Assembly (NCBI GenBank): GCA_019155205.2 | Contig: JAHNZQ020003147.1 | Span: 307,077 to 371,076 of the forward strand | Reading direction: 5' to 3' | DNA length: 64,000 nt | From: Gracilaria vermiculophylla | Lineage: Eukaryota > Rhodophyta > Florideophyceae > Gracilariales > Gracilariaceae | Shown: piece by piece, positions 43,062-53,133 of the stretch | How positions within the stretch are numbered: position 1 is the stretch's first letter | How the letters are laid out: every line of letters begins with the position of its first letter | Notes under the pieces: model-generated | Seen by the model: the letters and a program-made list of their open reading frames with translations, nothing else | Database searches by the model: none | What the model was told of the DNA's origin: nothing | Made by a program: the position numbers and the translations under genes

Positions 43062-43330
43062 ATCCGCTTCGTCACTAGTGCGCATTCGTCAGTCGTGCCG
43101 AGCAAATTACTCATTACCCCCCACAAGTCCTTCCGCGATGCTCGTACCCCCATACCTTAAATAACTTTTCCACTCATATTCGTTGAGAACCCTTTATGTT
43201 CAGATGTTTATTGCATCTACCTGGGCCCGTGTCACAGTCAAAGTCAATGCTCGTCAACAACACATCCAGCTACTATACAACGGTGTATCAACTATCACTC
43301 TAATCCACGGCCAAATGCTAGCCCCCAGTT

Positions 43331-45190
43331 TTACTCCCGTTTTCCTTGCCGTCTCCATGCGGTATACTTCCACAAGATGAAGTTAGATACGCCTGCGGAG
43401 CCCAGAAAGGCCAGCACGCAACCAAGCGCATGAAGCAACATAGAGTCAGATTCCAGAAAGTACGACGCCCTCAAGGCTTCTCGTTTTAGCCTGGAAAAGT
43501 GGCATCGAAGAGTTGGATCACGAAAACGTTCGAAAGAGTCTTTCTCATCGTCTATGTCGAAAGCAGCGCGAATGGCTCGAATGTCATGTAAGGTAGAAGC
43601 GGCAAGGTAAACAGCTGTTTCCGCATCATGTGCATCCGACAAGCTTTGTTGTGCATGTTGAAGTTTGAACAGCATCAGGTTCACTCGTTGTGAGAAGTAC
43701 GCATACTGTAGGTCGCCCAAAGACTTGGCAGGGTCGATATCAAAGTACAGAATGCCTTCCATGATTTCTTCGAGTTGCGCAATGCGCGTCTCAACAATTG
43801 ACCGTACAAGGTATCGGCACGCTACATCAGCCATGACAGTCGACGGCTTCCCTTGCTTGCTTGGCCTTTGCCCTCGTTGTAGAGTATGATACAAGTTAGG
43901 TTCCGAGATGCCATGGACAGCCGCTACGAAAGCCTGGACAAAAAGGGTGTCCAGTGCGGCCATTGAATCTTTTTCGGTAGATCGAAAAGTCAGGATTCCC
44001 ATTCCCGGAAAGAAAGACAGCGGTTTGTTCTCTAAACGTTGCACGGACTCACTTATTCTTGTTTTGTGTAAGTCTAAAACGTACATGCGAAAAGTGTTGG
44101 GGGAAAGTCGCTGGTGCGTGGGTGAAGCAGGCACGCCGCTTGCCCAGGTGTGATTCAGGGGCGCGTTTCCATTGAGAGCAAGGGCTGCACGCCTGACGTA
44201 CTCGCGCGAGGGTTTGTCCGCGTCACGAAAAGCCTTTTCGCACACCGGGCAATCACTGTTCACCTGCGAGGAAGAAAACCGAAGGTGCTGACCGTGAACC
44301 GCCACGTTTCTGACAACGTTCTCGAAGCCATTCCAATCAAAGGTATCGAGCCAGCGCGCGCGATGTTCGAAGCCCGGGGTGTAAGCGGTAACCTGAACAG
44401 TCAATTCGCGAATGAAAGGCACGGGGAAATAAAGCGGTTCGGGGGCGTAAACGCGTTGGGCAATTCGCTCTACGGCAGAAAGAAGATGTGCAACATTCAG
44501 AGACTTCTTCTTCTCGACGGTGTACAGCACCCAGGAGGTCCTCCCCGTTCCGAGGAAGGGCGTGCGAGCCTCATAATGATTGATGGGATCATCTCCGTGG
44601 TTGACTATGACATACATGACGTGGGGTGATCCTGCCGTAGCAGCCGTCTGCTGCAGGAGACCCATAAAAAGATTAGGATCATCCGTTGGGGAATGCATCG
44701 CCACCCTTCTGAACAGATGTTTCGGGGCCATAGAAACAGTGAAAATCAGCGAAGTACCATTGGATCCGGCAGTCATAGCTTTGGCGTAGTGAGAGATTTT
44801 TCTTTGTTGTTCAGAGGTAATGAAATGCTCGGGGGCAACTATTTGAACGTCGATGTACAGACGAATGGAAGACTGGCGCAAATGGGCGATGGCCCGTAAA
44901 ACGTCGCGCATTCCTTCCGAAAAGCGGATGACTTCATTTGACGCTGTCCATGCCTCGCGTTGGGTGTCAGACAATGCCGACCACCTGTCCTCTTCAGCGA
45001 GGGGATCGTCGTGCGGGGAAAAAAGGGATTTGCTGAGATCGGTCACATCCGTCCCTGATTGATATCTTAACGTTGATTTATAGCTCGTTCCGCCGGAAAC
45101 CAAGGCTGCGAGCTGGAGAAAAACAAACAATTGTGAAAGCTTGCTCATGCATATGAAGCGCCGTCCCATTGAAAGCCGAGCAAAGATCAT
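43331..45190 (-). CDS. Secretory-pathway type I membrane protein, family uncertain
   Basis: A 619-residue intron-free protein. After ATG 45190 (or the in-frame Met 15, MSKLSQLFVFLQLAALVSGG) there is a clear signal peptide. The large luminal part has several NxS/T sites and a C-x2-C (DCPVC near residue ~317). A C-terminal hydrophobic helix (ALGCVLAFLGSAGVSNFILW) precedes a short basic tail (KYTAWRRQGKRE), giving type I topology. The layout and pieces such as FRMYVLDL recall uncharacterised plant transmembrane proteins, but I do not claim homology. No catalytic motif is recognised. Confidence 0.75.
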   Translation of the reverse strand: MIFARLSMGRRFICMSKLSQLFVFLQLAALVSGGTSYKSTLRYQSGTDVTDLSKSLFSPHDDPLAEEDRWSALSDTQREAWTASNEVIRFSEGMRDVLRAIAHLRQSSIRLYIDVQIVAPEHFITSEQQRKISHYAKAMTAGSNGTSLIFTVSMAPKHLFRRVAMHSPTDDPNLFMGLLQQTAATAGSPHVMYVIVNHGDDPINHYEARTPFLGTGRTSWVLYTVEKKKSLNVAHLLSAVERIAQRVYAPEPLYFPVPFIRELTVQVTAYTPGFEHRARWLDTFDWNGFENVVRNVAVHGQHLRFSSSQVNSDCPVCEKAFRDADKPSREYVRRAALALNGNAPLNHTWASGVPASPTHQRLSPNTFRMYVLDLHKTRISESVQRLENKPLSFFPGMGILTFRSTEKDSMAALDTLFVQAFVAAVHGISEPNLYHTLQRGQRPSKQGKPSTVMADVACRYLVRSIVETRIAQLEEIMEGILYFDIDPAKSLGDLQYAYFSQRVNLMLFKLQHAQQSLSDAHDAETAVYLAASTLHDIRAIRAAFDIDDEKDSFERFRDPTLRCHFSRLKREALRASYFLESDSMLLHALGCVLAFLGSAGVSNFILWKYTAWRRQGKRE

Positions 45191-47152
45191 GACACTACCA
45201 CGACATGAACCATGGGGTTAGGAGATGATTTTGGGCGATTACACCGAACAGTGTTGCTCTGGGGCTGTAGATACTTGATGTGCTTGCATGAGAGGGCCGC
45301 GTGTTGCACTGGAAGGCGCTGAGGCTGGGCGCGATTGATAGTACGCCTTGGGAACATGCGGGATTGAGTATGGTCCCAGCTCTGCCTGTCTATCAGCGTG
45401 GCACCGGTGTTTGTCATCGCCCTTACAGCTACCACTGGCTGTAAGATGAGGTATGTAAAATCTATACAATCTATCTGCGTTGTACGTTGTAGATATGTTG
45501 TTCATCGCAATCGGCTCCACCTTACTACACATCATTTCTTCAGCCGTGTGCGCAAAATGATCATGTAAGCGTACATCCAAGATGGCGCTTTCATTTGATT
45601 CAGCTTTCATGCGCAGTTTCAAATTAGTTGGTTTGGGTTCACGAAGGCACCCGGTATTCACGTTTGCATCTAGACACTACAAGACCGCCTTCCCCATCTG
45701 CGATAAAATTTGCTCTGCACGCGCAGAGTACATTTGCGAAGGACGCTCAAACGCGCCACTTCTTTTTTGCACCTGCCAAGTGCATATCTACCGGATATCA
45801 GGAGAAACCAATTTGACGCGGACTGGATTGCAAAATACTTTGTAATTCCGGAATGGAATTGGCCGGATTTGCATACCAACAGTCGGATGGCCATCATGTC
45901 CTAAAACCAGTTATCTAATTGCAATGTTCTGTACCTGTTCCGAAGTTCATACAAGAAAAACTCCAAACCAACTGTGAATAGACCTGACGTAATTAGTTAG
46001 AAAGCCTTCTAATGTAACTTGATGCCCAAAACCTGGCGTTAACTGTTTCGGCTAACGGCGGCCTTCCCCATTAGAGAGAAAAAAGCCCTTTTTACAAACG
46101 GCTTTCTGCTATGTTTGAAACCAAAGCACAGTATCCACTGCAAAAAAAACAAGACGATGTGGTGCAACTCTTTTTAAAAACTTCAGACGTTTGCGGCTAT
46201 ACAAACATAGCTTGTACACTGAGACACTGATCGAATAACGGTAACAAAAACAAAGTGCTCGACAGAAAAGAGAAGCTATTTCTGCCTGGCTCTCTTAATC
46301 TTGTTGTAATGTCTACGCAACGCGGTATACCTTATACGATATAAATGTACAAATGGTTGTGCAATGTGATGAAAGAAATGGCAGAATGAGCCCCATCAGA
46401 TTGCAACCGTGCTTGAGAAAAGCAATTGTGGATTGCAATCCGGGCTGATTGGACACTACCGTTATCTACAACTACATACATCTCGTGAGCAGATCGCGGA
46501 GCTTGTTTGTGGAATCGCACGCGAGGGCATGTTATGACTAAAACGCATTGGCGACGGGGGTGATGATGCTTGAATATTTTCTGTGTCAGTTCGGTGAGGT
46601 TCTTTGATGCATCGCATGAGCGCAATGAGGGGCCAGCTGTACGCCACAGGAGAAAGAGCAGGTCAGCCGTGCACGCTGAACGGCGACCGGAAGGGCGCAG
46701 CGCTGTAAATTACATGCAGCCATCGTACTTACCTCCTCACAGAGGGAACAGGGGTAAAAATAAGTTGGCCTTTTTGGCCTGTGGTTCCTTCGGCGCTACC
46801 CTTCAACGGGGCGTTTCCGACATGTGCTTTGTTCGCATCGTCACGAGCGACGAAGAGTTGATTGGTCAACTCGGCGCGCACAACGGAAGGGGAGCAACAC
46901 GTGTAACAAACGGCGACCGCCGGTTGGGCCGGGAGCGGAAACCACATCTCAGGGCGGCCACGTGTGCCCGGACATCGTCTGGCACATTCGCAGTGAGAAC
47001 AGCAACTTGAGGCGGCGCGCAGCGCGCTGGCGAGCCCCCGCGGTCACTGGCGCGCTGCCGGCGTGCGCGCGTTTACGTCACCGTTGTTCCGCTCCGTCGC
47101 GCACGCCGAGCCGGCCGACTTGCTTCGCTCTGTTTGTCCACGCTTCGTTCCG
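45191..47152. other. 2-kb region without a confident gene
   Basis: Low-GC sequence with short frames only (the longest about 146 codons, no recognisable motif). It holds the promoters of the flanking divergent genes. The last 300 bp turn GC-rich and contain GCCACGTGTGCCC near 46957-46969, about 190 bp before the sterol oxidase ATG. Confidence 0.5.
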
Positions 47153-47980
47153 ATGATTACTGAGCTCTTTTTGGTGCTTGTCATTCTGTCCAACGACGCA
47201 GTGCAGCCCCTATGGACGTGGCTGTGTGAGCACACCTCCTCCTTCATCATGTTCGTATTTGGCTGCTTTGTATCGCAGGTGCTTGGCTACTTTTTGGCAT
47301 GCATTCCTTATTTGCTCCTGGACGTATACAAGCCGTCTTTTGTGTCCAAGTACAAGATACAAAGCAAAGCATATCCAACTTCGTCGCAAATTCTTCAGTC
47401 GATGAAGGATATGTTCATATCATTCGCAACCGTTGTTCTGCCAATGTTGATCTTTGGCGGGTTCTTCATTGACAAAATCGGCATCACAAGGGATGGCCCG
47501 TTCCCCAAGGCGCACATCGTGCTTATTCAAATCGCGTTCTTCTTCCTCGTCGAGGACTTTCTCAATTACTGGATGCATCGCTGGCTACACCTCCCTTGGT
47601 TTTATCGCCACATTCACAGCGTTCATCATAAACATGATGCCCCTTTTGGTGTAGTTGCCGCCTATGCTCACCCTGTTGAAGTCATCGTGCTGGCGATTCC
47701 CACGTTTATCGGCCCGCTCGCAGTTGCGCCCCACCTCTACACACTCATGCTTTGGCAAGCCTTCCGCAACTTTGAAGCCATTGACATTCATTCCGGATAC
47801 GAATTTCCCTACAGTTTCAAGTCCTTGTTCCCTGCCTATGCTGGCGCAAAGCATCATGATTATCATCACTACATGCATTCTGGCAATTTCGCTTCCGTGT
47901 TTACGTGGTGCGATCGTCTCTACGGAACAGACTTGGGCTACCGAACCTACCAACAAAGACAGCGCGATACAAGTGAGTGA
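47153..47980 (+). CDS. Methylsterol C-4 monooxygenase (ERG25/SMO, fatty-acid hydroxylase superfamily)
   Basis: This ER di-iron enzyme oxidises C-4 methyl groups in sterol synthesis. ATG 47153 gives 275 residues. It has four hydrophobic regions and the three His boxes of the superfamily: HRWLH, HSVHHKHD and HHDYHH. YWMHRWLHLPWFYRHIHSVHHKHDAP and the ESE-like HPVEV segment fit SMO proteins rather than C-5 desaturases. The upstream GTG at 47063 is not preferred. It draws on squalene-derived sterols that depend on FPP, but proximity to the FPPS gene in this window is not functional evidence. Confidence 0.92.
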   Translation: MITELFLVLVILSNDAVQPLWTWLCEHTSSFIMFVFGCFVSQVLGYFLACIPYLLLDVYKPSFVSKYKIQSKAYPTSSQILQSMKDMFISFATVVLPMLIFGGFFIDKIGITRDGPFPKAHIVLIQIAFFFLVEDFLNYWMHRWLHLPWFYRHIHSVHHKHDAPFGVVAAYAHPVEVIVLAIPTFIGPLAVAPHLYTLMLWQAFRNFEAIDIHSGYEFPYSFKSLFPAYAGAKHHDYHHYMHSGNFASVFTWCDRLYGTDLGYRTYQQRQRDTSE

Positions 47981-48752
47981 TGCACACTCAATTTTATACC
48001 GCCTATCTTGTTCACGATCACAACGCCACAACGCGAGCCTTCGTTGCTATGTGTTCCCCTTCAGTCATGTGCGAGAGCAATGGCTCGTCGACGCGGGGCC
48101 CGTTGTTCAACTTTTAGAATAGCACCTGCCACGGCTCGCAGTGCGCACGAGGCCGCCATGGTTTTTTGACATTTTGGCAGCCGATTAGCTTACTCGAAAC
48201 GTTGCCACATGGGTGTGTCGCACCGTTCGCCACGCCTGTTTTGGCTCACAACACAGTTTAATTAACATCTCCTTGATGAGACCACTCCGACTTTCAGCTG
48301 AACACGCAACAGAGACTCTTATATCACTGTCTTACATCGCACTGACATGATTATTTTCAGCATATACTGATCGCTGCGGGAGAAATTGAGTGTCTTGCAC
48401 ACTTACTTTACCACATGTTTCTTGGCCATTCGATACATTGAACACGGCGAGTTGTTCCTTTTGCCCTTCCGAGAGTCTCCGTCAAATTATTCAAGTTCTT
48501 GTACGTATCCGCTGAACATAAGCTGAGCAGTGCGCGCTCTCCATCTGTCCCAAATTATGACAGCGACCGCTTCGGTGAGAGCCTCAATCCGCCGTCTTCG
48601 ACGGTCAAAGGCCGATTCTTCATGTTTCACGCCCAAGTGCAACATTCAGCGTCGATGATCTAGATTATTGTTTTGAGGCATCTGCACTAAGTCCAGTGCT
48701 TCAAGAGTTTTGCTTGAAGCTGCGGTCCGTGTGGTATTTCACTGCAAACGCC
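47981..48752. other. Spacer upstream of the SRPK gene
   Basis: About 770 bp with no supportable gene. The SRPK frame stays open upstream to a GTG at 48696, but the first ATG is at 48753. Confidence 0.5.
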
Positions 48753-50183
48753 ATGCATTCTCACATCTACAAGGCAAGCTCTGAATCGATGGCGCAGGCT
48801 GTAGTTGAAAGCATTGGGAGCCTATCTCTTCGCGATGCCATGATTATGTTCCCAGACCAACATCCAGAATACGCCCGTTCGGAAAGCGAGGATGATGACG
48901 ACTACATACAGGGGGGTTATCATCCGGTCCATATCGGAGAAACGTTCAAAGATGGGAGGTATAGAATTCTGAAGAAGTTGGGATGGGGTCACTTCTCCAC
49001 CGTATGGCTCAGTTTTGATTCATTGAGAAACTGTCACTGTGCAATCAAGATTCAGAAGTCCGAATCAAACTACAATTCTGCAGCAAGAGATGAAATACGA
49101 CTCCTAATTGCCCTAAAGAAGGATAAAAGAAAGATGCGTGAATACGTCGTCGAACTTTTTGATTGCTTTGAACATGATGGACCTCATGGACGTCATATCT
49201 GTTTGGCGTTTGAGTTTCTCGGCAAATCTTTGCTGTCTCTCATTAAGCGGTTCAACTATCGAGGCGTCCCTCTTCACATGATTAAGATGACTGCCAGAAA
49301 ACTACTGCAAGCTCTTCACTATATTCACGATACGTGTGGAATAATTCACACGGACCTGAAACCGGAGAATATATTGCACGTTCACCACGACGCCGAAAAA
49401 GCGGGGATAGAGAAAGCAGTTAGGAAGCTATCCGCAGAAATAGAGGCTTTGGAGTCGGAGAAGGACAGATTGTCAGCTGCAATGAAATTTTGTTATGAAG
49501 CGAACCATGATCTCACATTTGCTGCCGCCAATGTGAAGATTGTTGACTTTGGAAACTCTTGTTGGATTGAAAAACAGTACACGGATGATATTCAGACGAG
49601 GCAATACAGAGCACCTGAGGTCATTCTTGGATGTGGATACGATACAAAAGCAGATATCTGGTCACTGGCATGCATTATCTTTGAGCTGGCCACCGGTGAT
49701 TTTCTGTTTGAACCACGCGAAAGTGAGCATTTTGGCAGGGATGAGGACCACCTTGCCCTCATGACCGAGTTACTAGGGTCAATCCCCTCTCACATGTTAA
49801 AGAAGGGTAGACACACTTCCAAGTACTTTGACGAAGGGGGAAATTTGCTGCACATCGACGAGCTGAACTTTTGGAGTCTGCGGGATGTCTTGCGTGAAAA
49901 GTATAAGTTTCCTCCAAAGGACGCCGAAGAGTTGGCGGACTTCCTCCTCCCCATGCTTTACTTCGACCCCGAAAACAGAGTTTCTGCCAAAGCACAGTTG
50001 GAGCACGCGTTCTTACAGAACGAATATGATAATGGAATGGAAGGGGACAGTATGAGGTTACCCAGCGAAGGTTTTGCATCTACTGAAGTTCTGTCTGTTT
50101 ATGGACCTGGAGAAGCGTTGCCAAATATAAAGATTAGCTCTCTTAAAGAGCAGATTAAGCACACAAAAACGAAGAGCGTGTAA
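48753..50183 (+). CDS. SR-protein kinase (SRPK family)
   Basis: SRPKs phosphorylate Arg-Ser-rich splicing factors. The 476-residue protein starts the family hallmark GYHPVHIGETFKDGRYRILKKLGWGHFSTVWL near residue ~54. It continues with CAIKIQKSE, HTDLKPENIL, DFGNSCW and TRQYRAPEVILG. The HTD in place of HRD, the DFGNSCW and the TRQYRAPEVI are SRPK-specific. The spacer that splits the domain is short (about 55 residues, coiled-coil-like, KAVRKLSAEIEALESEKDRL) compared with over 200 in animals. The U2AF35 gene at 61.8 kb carries an Arg-Asp tail rather than RS, so it is a weaker substrate candidate. Confidence 0.95.
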   Translation: MHSHIYKASSESMAQAVVESIGSLSLRDAMIMFPDQHPEYARSESEDDDDYIQGGYHPVHIGETFKDGRYRILKKLGWGHFSTVWLSFDSLRNCHCAIKIQKSESNYNSAARDEIRLLIALKKDKRKMREYVVELFDCFEHDGPHGRHICLAFEFLGKSLLSLIKRFNYRGVPLHMIKMTARKLLQALHYIHDTCGIIHTDLKPENILHVHHDAEKAGIEKAVRKLSAEIEALESEKDRLSAAMKFCYEANHDLTFAAANVKIVDFGNSCWIEKQYTDDIQTRQYRAPEVILGCGYDTKADIWSLACIIFELATGDFLFEPRESEHFGRDEDHLALMTELLGSIPSHMLKKGRHTSKYFDEGGNLLHIDELNFWSLRDVLREKYKFPPKDAEELADFLLPMLYFDPENRVSAKAQLEHAFLQNEYDNGMEGDSMRLPSEGFASTEVLSVYGPGEALPNIKISSLKEQIKHTKTKSV

Positions 50184-50350
50184 AGAATTTGTTATAGTAT
50201 CATGCGTAGAGGAACATACGTCTCTGTTTTGCATCCAAATGAAGGCTTTAGCTCAATTTCGAATGGTTTCAGTTCTACAATATAGTGCTTGTAACACTTG
50301 TGGGATGGCGTAATGAGCGTAACATGTACATTTAATTCCGTTTGACATAG

Positions 50351-50866
50351 TTAATTTCTTTCTGTTTCTGCTTGTTCCAGAAGTGCTTGATGAAGTTTCT
50401 GATCGCGCTTCGAATCCAAGACGGAAGCCATGTAAGCACGCGAGGCAGCATCGGTAATGTCTGGGTTCAATAGCGACCCATCCACGTCCTGGTCCTTGAG
50501 GTTTTGGTCCATTTCTTTTTTGTATTCGACGAGCACGCGATCCGCCTCCTCGTATGCTCTTTCCTCGCTCAAACCCTGCTCCTGCATGTACTGCATCTGC
50601 AGAGTGACAAAGCGGTCCGCAATGTGACGCTCGGGTATGGACTTGGCCTTGAGATTTAGCGGCATTCGACGTGCTTGGGGGTTTCTCTTGAGGTAGATGC
50701 TTCGAAGTCGATCTTCGGGATAGATGATTTCGGGTACTTTGGTGGCCGCGACCGGGGTGAATGGAGGACGAGTTGCTTCAACAATATCCATCCAGATGGG
50801 TTTCGATGCAACGCCGGCTTCCACCAACCGCTTCATTGATTTGACGAAAGGCTTTCCGCGTCCCAT
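50351..50866 (-). CDS. Mitochondrial small ribosomal subunit protein mS23-like
   Basis: The 171-residue protein starts at ATG 50866 (MGRGKPFVKSMKRLVEAGVASKPIWMDIVEATRPP). The pattern VxAGV-KPxWxDxxxAxPP, followed by IIYPEDRLRSIYLKRNP and a C-terminal helix with ADRFVTLQMQYMQEQG-SEE-AYEEADRVL, follows mS23/Rsm25 proteins. It is basic and without a long presequence. The call rests on pattern matching from memory, so moderate confidence. Confidence 0.72.
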   Translation of the reverse strand: MGRGKPFVKSMKRLVEAGVASKPIWMDIVEATRPPFTPVAATKVPEIIYPEDRLRSIYLKRNPQARRMPLNLKAKSIPERHIADRFVTLQMQYMQEQGLSEERAYEEADRVLVEYKKEMDQNLKDQDVDGSLLNPDITDAASRAYMASVLDSKRDQKLHQALLEQAETERN

Positions 50867-51393
50867 TGCGTCGGCTATGAAAGCTGCTGGGGAGTTTGTG
50901 TTTGGCAGCTATCCGGTGGGAAGGGTAGAACCGAGAGCTAAGGTAGAAGCCGGATAGGGGATGGAAGGGAGGAGGTGCAGCTCGAGCTTGATATGCGTAT
51001 TTCGACAAGACAAACGTGCTTAATTTATTAAATTACTTCTCCCACCGCGCTAACCTCTCTGCACTGGCAGAATTGATGAGCTGATGATGCGCTGTTTGTC
51101 TCGTTGTTTCCCATCGCGTGCTCCGCATTTCGTTCTGCCTGCCGCCTGAATGAGCAAGTACAACCGCCCTTCTTTCCCAAAACTGTCGGATTCGCCAGCT
51201 TGGAAGATTCGCAGAACAGCTTGACTAGAACACTAGAACGCATCTGTTTTACGACGGGTGGATGGACACAAAGAAGTGAATATCGCAACAGCACGCGGTT
51301 TTTACTTAGCCCCTTTATGCCATAAAAGCCGGATAGCGTCCAAAAGCATCGATACCGAATGCGCCACATGGTTAAACAAACACTCCGCCAAGA
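50867..51393. other. Spacer between mS23-like and ISD11 genes
   Basis: 527 bp; short frames only. Contains the mS23-like promoter and the ISD11 3' UTR. Confidence 0.45.
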
Positions 51394-51654
51394 TCACCGC
51401 GCTTGCTCAATTACTACAGGGTTCGTCTTGAACATCTGACTAATGGCAGTCTGCCTCTTGACGACCGCGAGCGTGCTGACGCCTTCGTAGTACTGGTTCC
51501 GAATGATTTCCGGATTGGTTTCTCTCATATTTGCTCGGAATGCATCCTTTGTCCGGCGGATGGTGTACTCGCGAAAATTGTAGTCCGAAAACCGACCCCC
51601 GTACTTCAGAAGAGTCTTGTACAGTTTGAGGATGTCCCGCGTACTGATACTCAT
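51394..51654 (-). CDS. ISD11/LYRM4-like iron-sulfur assembly factor
   Basis: ISD11 stabilises the mitochondrial cysteine desulfurase NFS1. The 86-residue protein starts at ATG 51654 (MSISTRDILKLYKTLLKYGGRF). The LYR tripeptide is LYK. The next block SDYNFREYTIRRTKDAFRANM matches SxYNYRxYAxRRxxDAFRxN, and VVKRQTAISQMF matches VIRRQxxIxQLY. All of this is near diagnostic for LYRM4. An upstream in-frame TTG extends the frame but is not a start. An extra 5' exon is possible. Confidence 0.88.
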   Translation of the reverse strand: MSISTRDILKLYKTLLKYGGRFSDYNFREYTIRRTKDAFRANMRETNPEIIRNQYYEGVSTLAVVKRQTAISQMFKTNPVVIEQAR

Positions 51655-52090
51655 GCTGCGTTCACTCTGCCGAGAGTGTCGAGCGTCTGGGCTATGGAAG
51701 CAAAATGCAGAAGTCAACGACGGAGACGGCCGGGCGGACGGAACAGAAGATTAGCTATCGCTGGACACTCGGCGCTGAGGCAGATGGCTGGACACTGTGT
51801 AGCTTTACTTTCGTCCGTGTACACATGTACAACGTGTTAAGCTGTCGAATTGCTAGGCACGACGGGTTCCCGCCAGAATGATCAATACCAACGTACAGGC
51901 CACTATGGTAGAGGATGGTGCGGTCAGCGCGAATGGGGAGCACGTCCTTGGCGAAATAGCCTCGTCCCAGTTAGGAAAGGCCCAGAAGCTTCTCAACCGT
52001 TAATCATTTTCGACATCTCGCCACCCCGTTGGCCTTGCTGTGATGTAATCCACTCAATTCTTTTATTCGTTTGTGAATTTACATCGCCGA
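51655..52090. promoter_or_regulatory. Divergent promoter region, ISD11 / phytochelatin synthase
   Basis: 436 bp between start codons; no recognised element. No gene seen. Confidence 0.4.
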
Positions 52091-53051
52091 ATGGCGAGCA
52101 AGTTCGCCTCTTTTATAACACGGGCGCGTCGACGAGGGTTTCAGAACCAGTCGGTTCATCAGTTTCACATGGAAAAGGCTCCTCCAAAATCTTTCTACAG
52201 AAGAAGGCTGCCCCAAAAACTTACAGACTTAAACACTGAAGAAGGGAAGAGGCGATTCTCTTCAGCATTACATACTAATAACGCCGAAGCCTTTTTTCCG
52301 CTGATAAGCCAGCTCCAAACACAGGCACATCCTGCATTCTGTGGACTCACTTCCTTATCAACCGTGTTAAACGCACTTGAAATTGATCCGAGGCGAGTGT
52401 GGACCCATCCATGGAGATGGTTTGCAGAGTCTTTATTGGACTGCTGTCTTGATATCGAGCAAGTGAAGGTGGAGGGAATGACATTGGATCAACTCGCTCG
52501 CACTGCTCAGTGTCAAGGCAGCGGTGTCAAGATCTTTCGTCACCTCGATATCGACCAAACTCGCACACTAATACGGCACAGCGTTCAAGGCGGTGCGAAT
52601 GGCTCCTTTGAGTTTGTCATTGCATCATATGACCGAAGAGCGCTCGGGCAGACCGGTACTGGCCATTTTAGCCCTGTTGCCGCATACGATCAAGAGACGG
52701 ACAGTGTGCTTGTGCTGGATGTTGCACGGTTCAAGGTGAGTTGCTTCAATCATTCAGCCATATTTTTACTTGGCCTCCAGTTTCTTGTCTCTTCGTTACA
52801 CTCAAGACGACGTTTGCTGACCATCTTGACATGTCGCAACAAAAAAAACACACCAGTATGGCCCACATTGGGTACACTTGCCGGACCTTGTCGAGGCAAC
52901 GAAGCCCGTGGATAGTTCCACTGGGCTACCAAGAGGCTTCATGACACTGCGAAGAATTGAAGCCGAGGCCCTCGGAGGAATGGAAACATGTAACCATGAA
53001 AAATGTTCCACCAAATGCGGAGCAACCGTTGCATCTTCTGTACCACAGTAG
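52091..53051 (+). CDS. PCS: Phytochelatin synthase, short catalytic-core form
   Basis: PCS makes heavy-metal-binding phytochelatins from glutathione. Exon 1 is 52091-52735 and exon 2 is 52857-53051. The 121-nt intron starts GTGAGT, has GCTGAC at 52816-52821 and ends ACCAG. Joining gives DVARFKYGPHWVHLPDL, as in the family DVARFKYPPHWV. The catalytic Cys is in AFCGLTSL (52340-52342), His in GHFSPVAAY (52664-52666) and Asp in LDVARFK (52718-52720). YRRRLPQKL...TEEGKRRFSSAL opens the domain. The product is 279 residues, against about 450-500 for plant enzymes. The Cys-rich C-terminal half is reduced to a short tail with CNHEKCSTKCG. Confidence 0.92.
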
Positions 53052-53133
53052 ACGTATCTATCATCACTCTAACTCGAAAGATCCTTTAAATCGCTGTGGA
53101 ATCTGTTCGCAATTAGCAGTATGTATCGAAAGT

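Noticed and set aside
46570..47010. 146-codon plus-strand frame upstream of the sterol oxidase
   Set aside because: No motif, Arg/Ser-biased composition and no good start context; more likely promoter or leader sequence.
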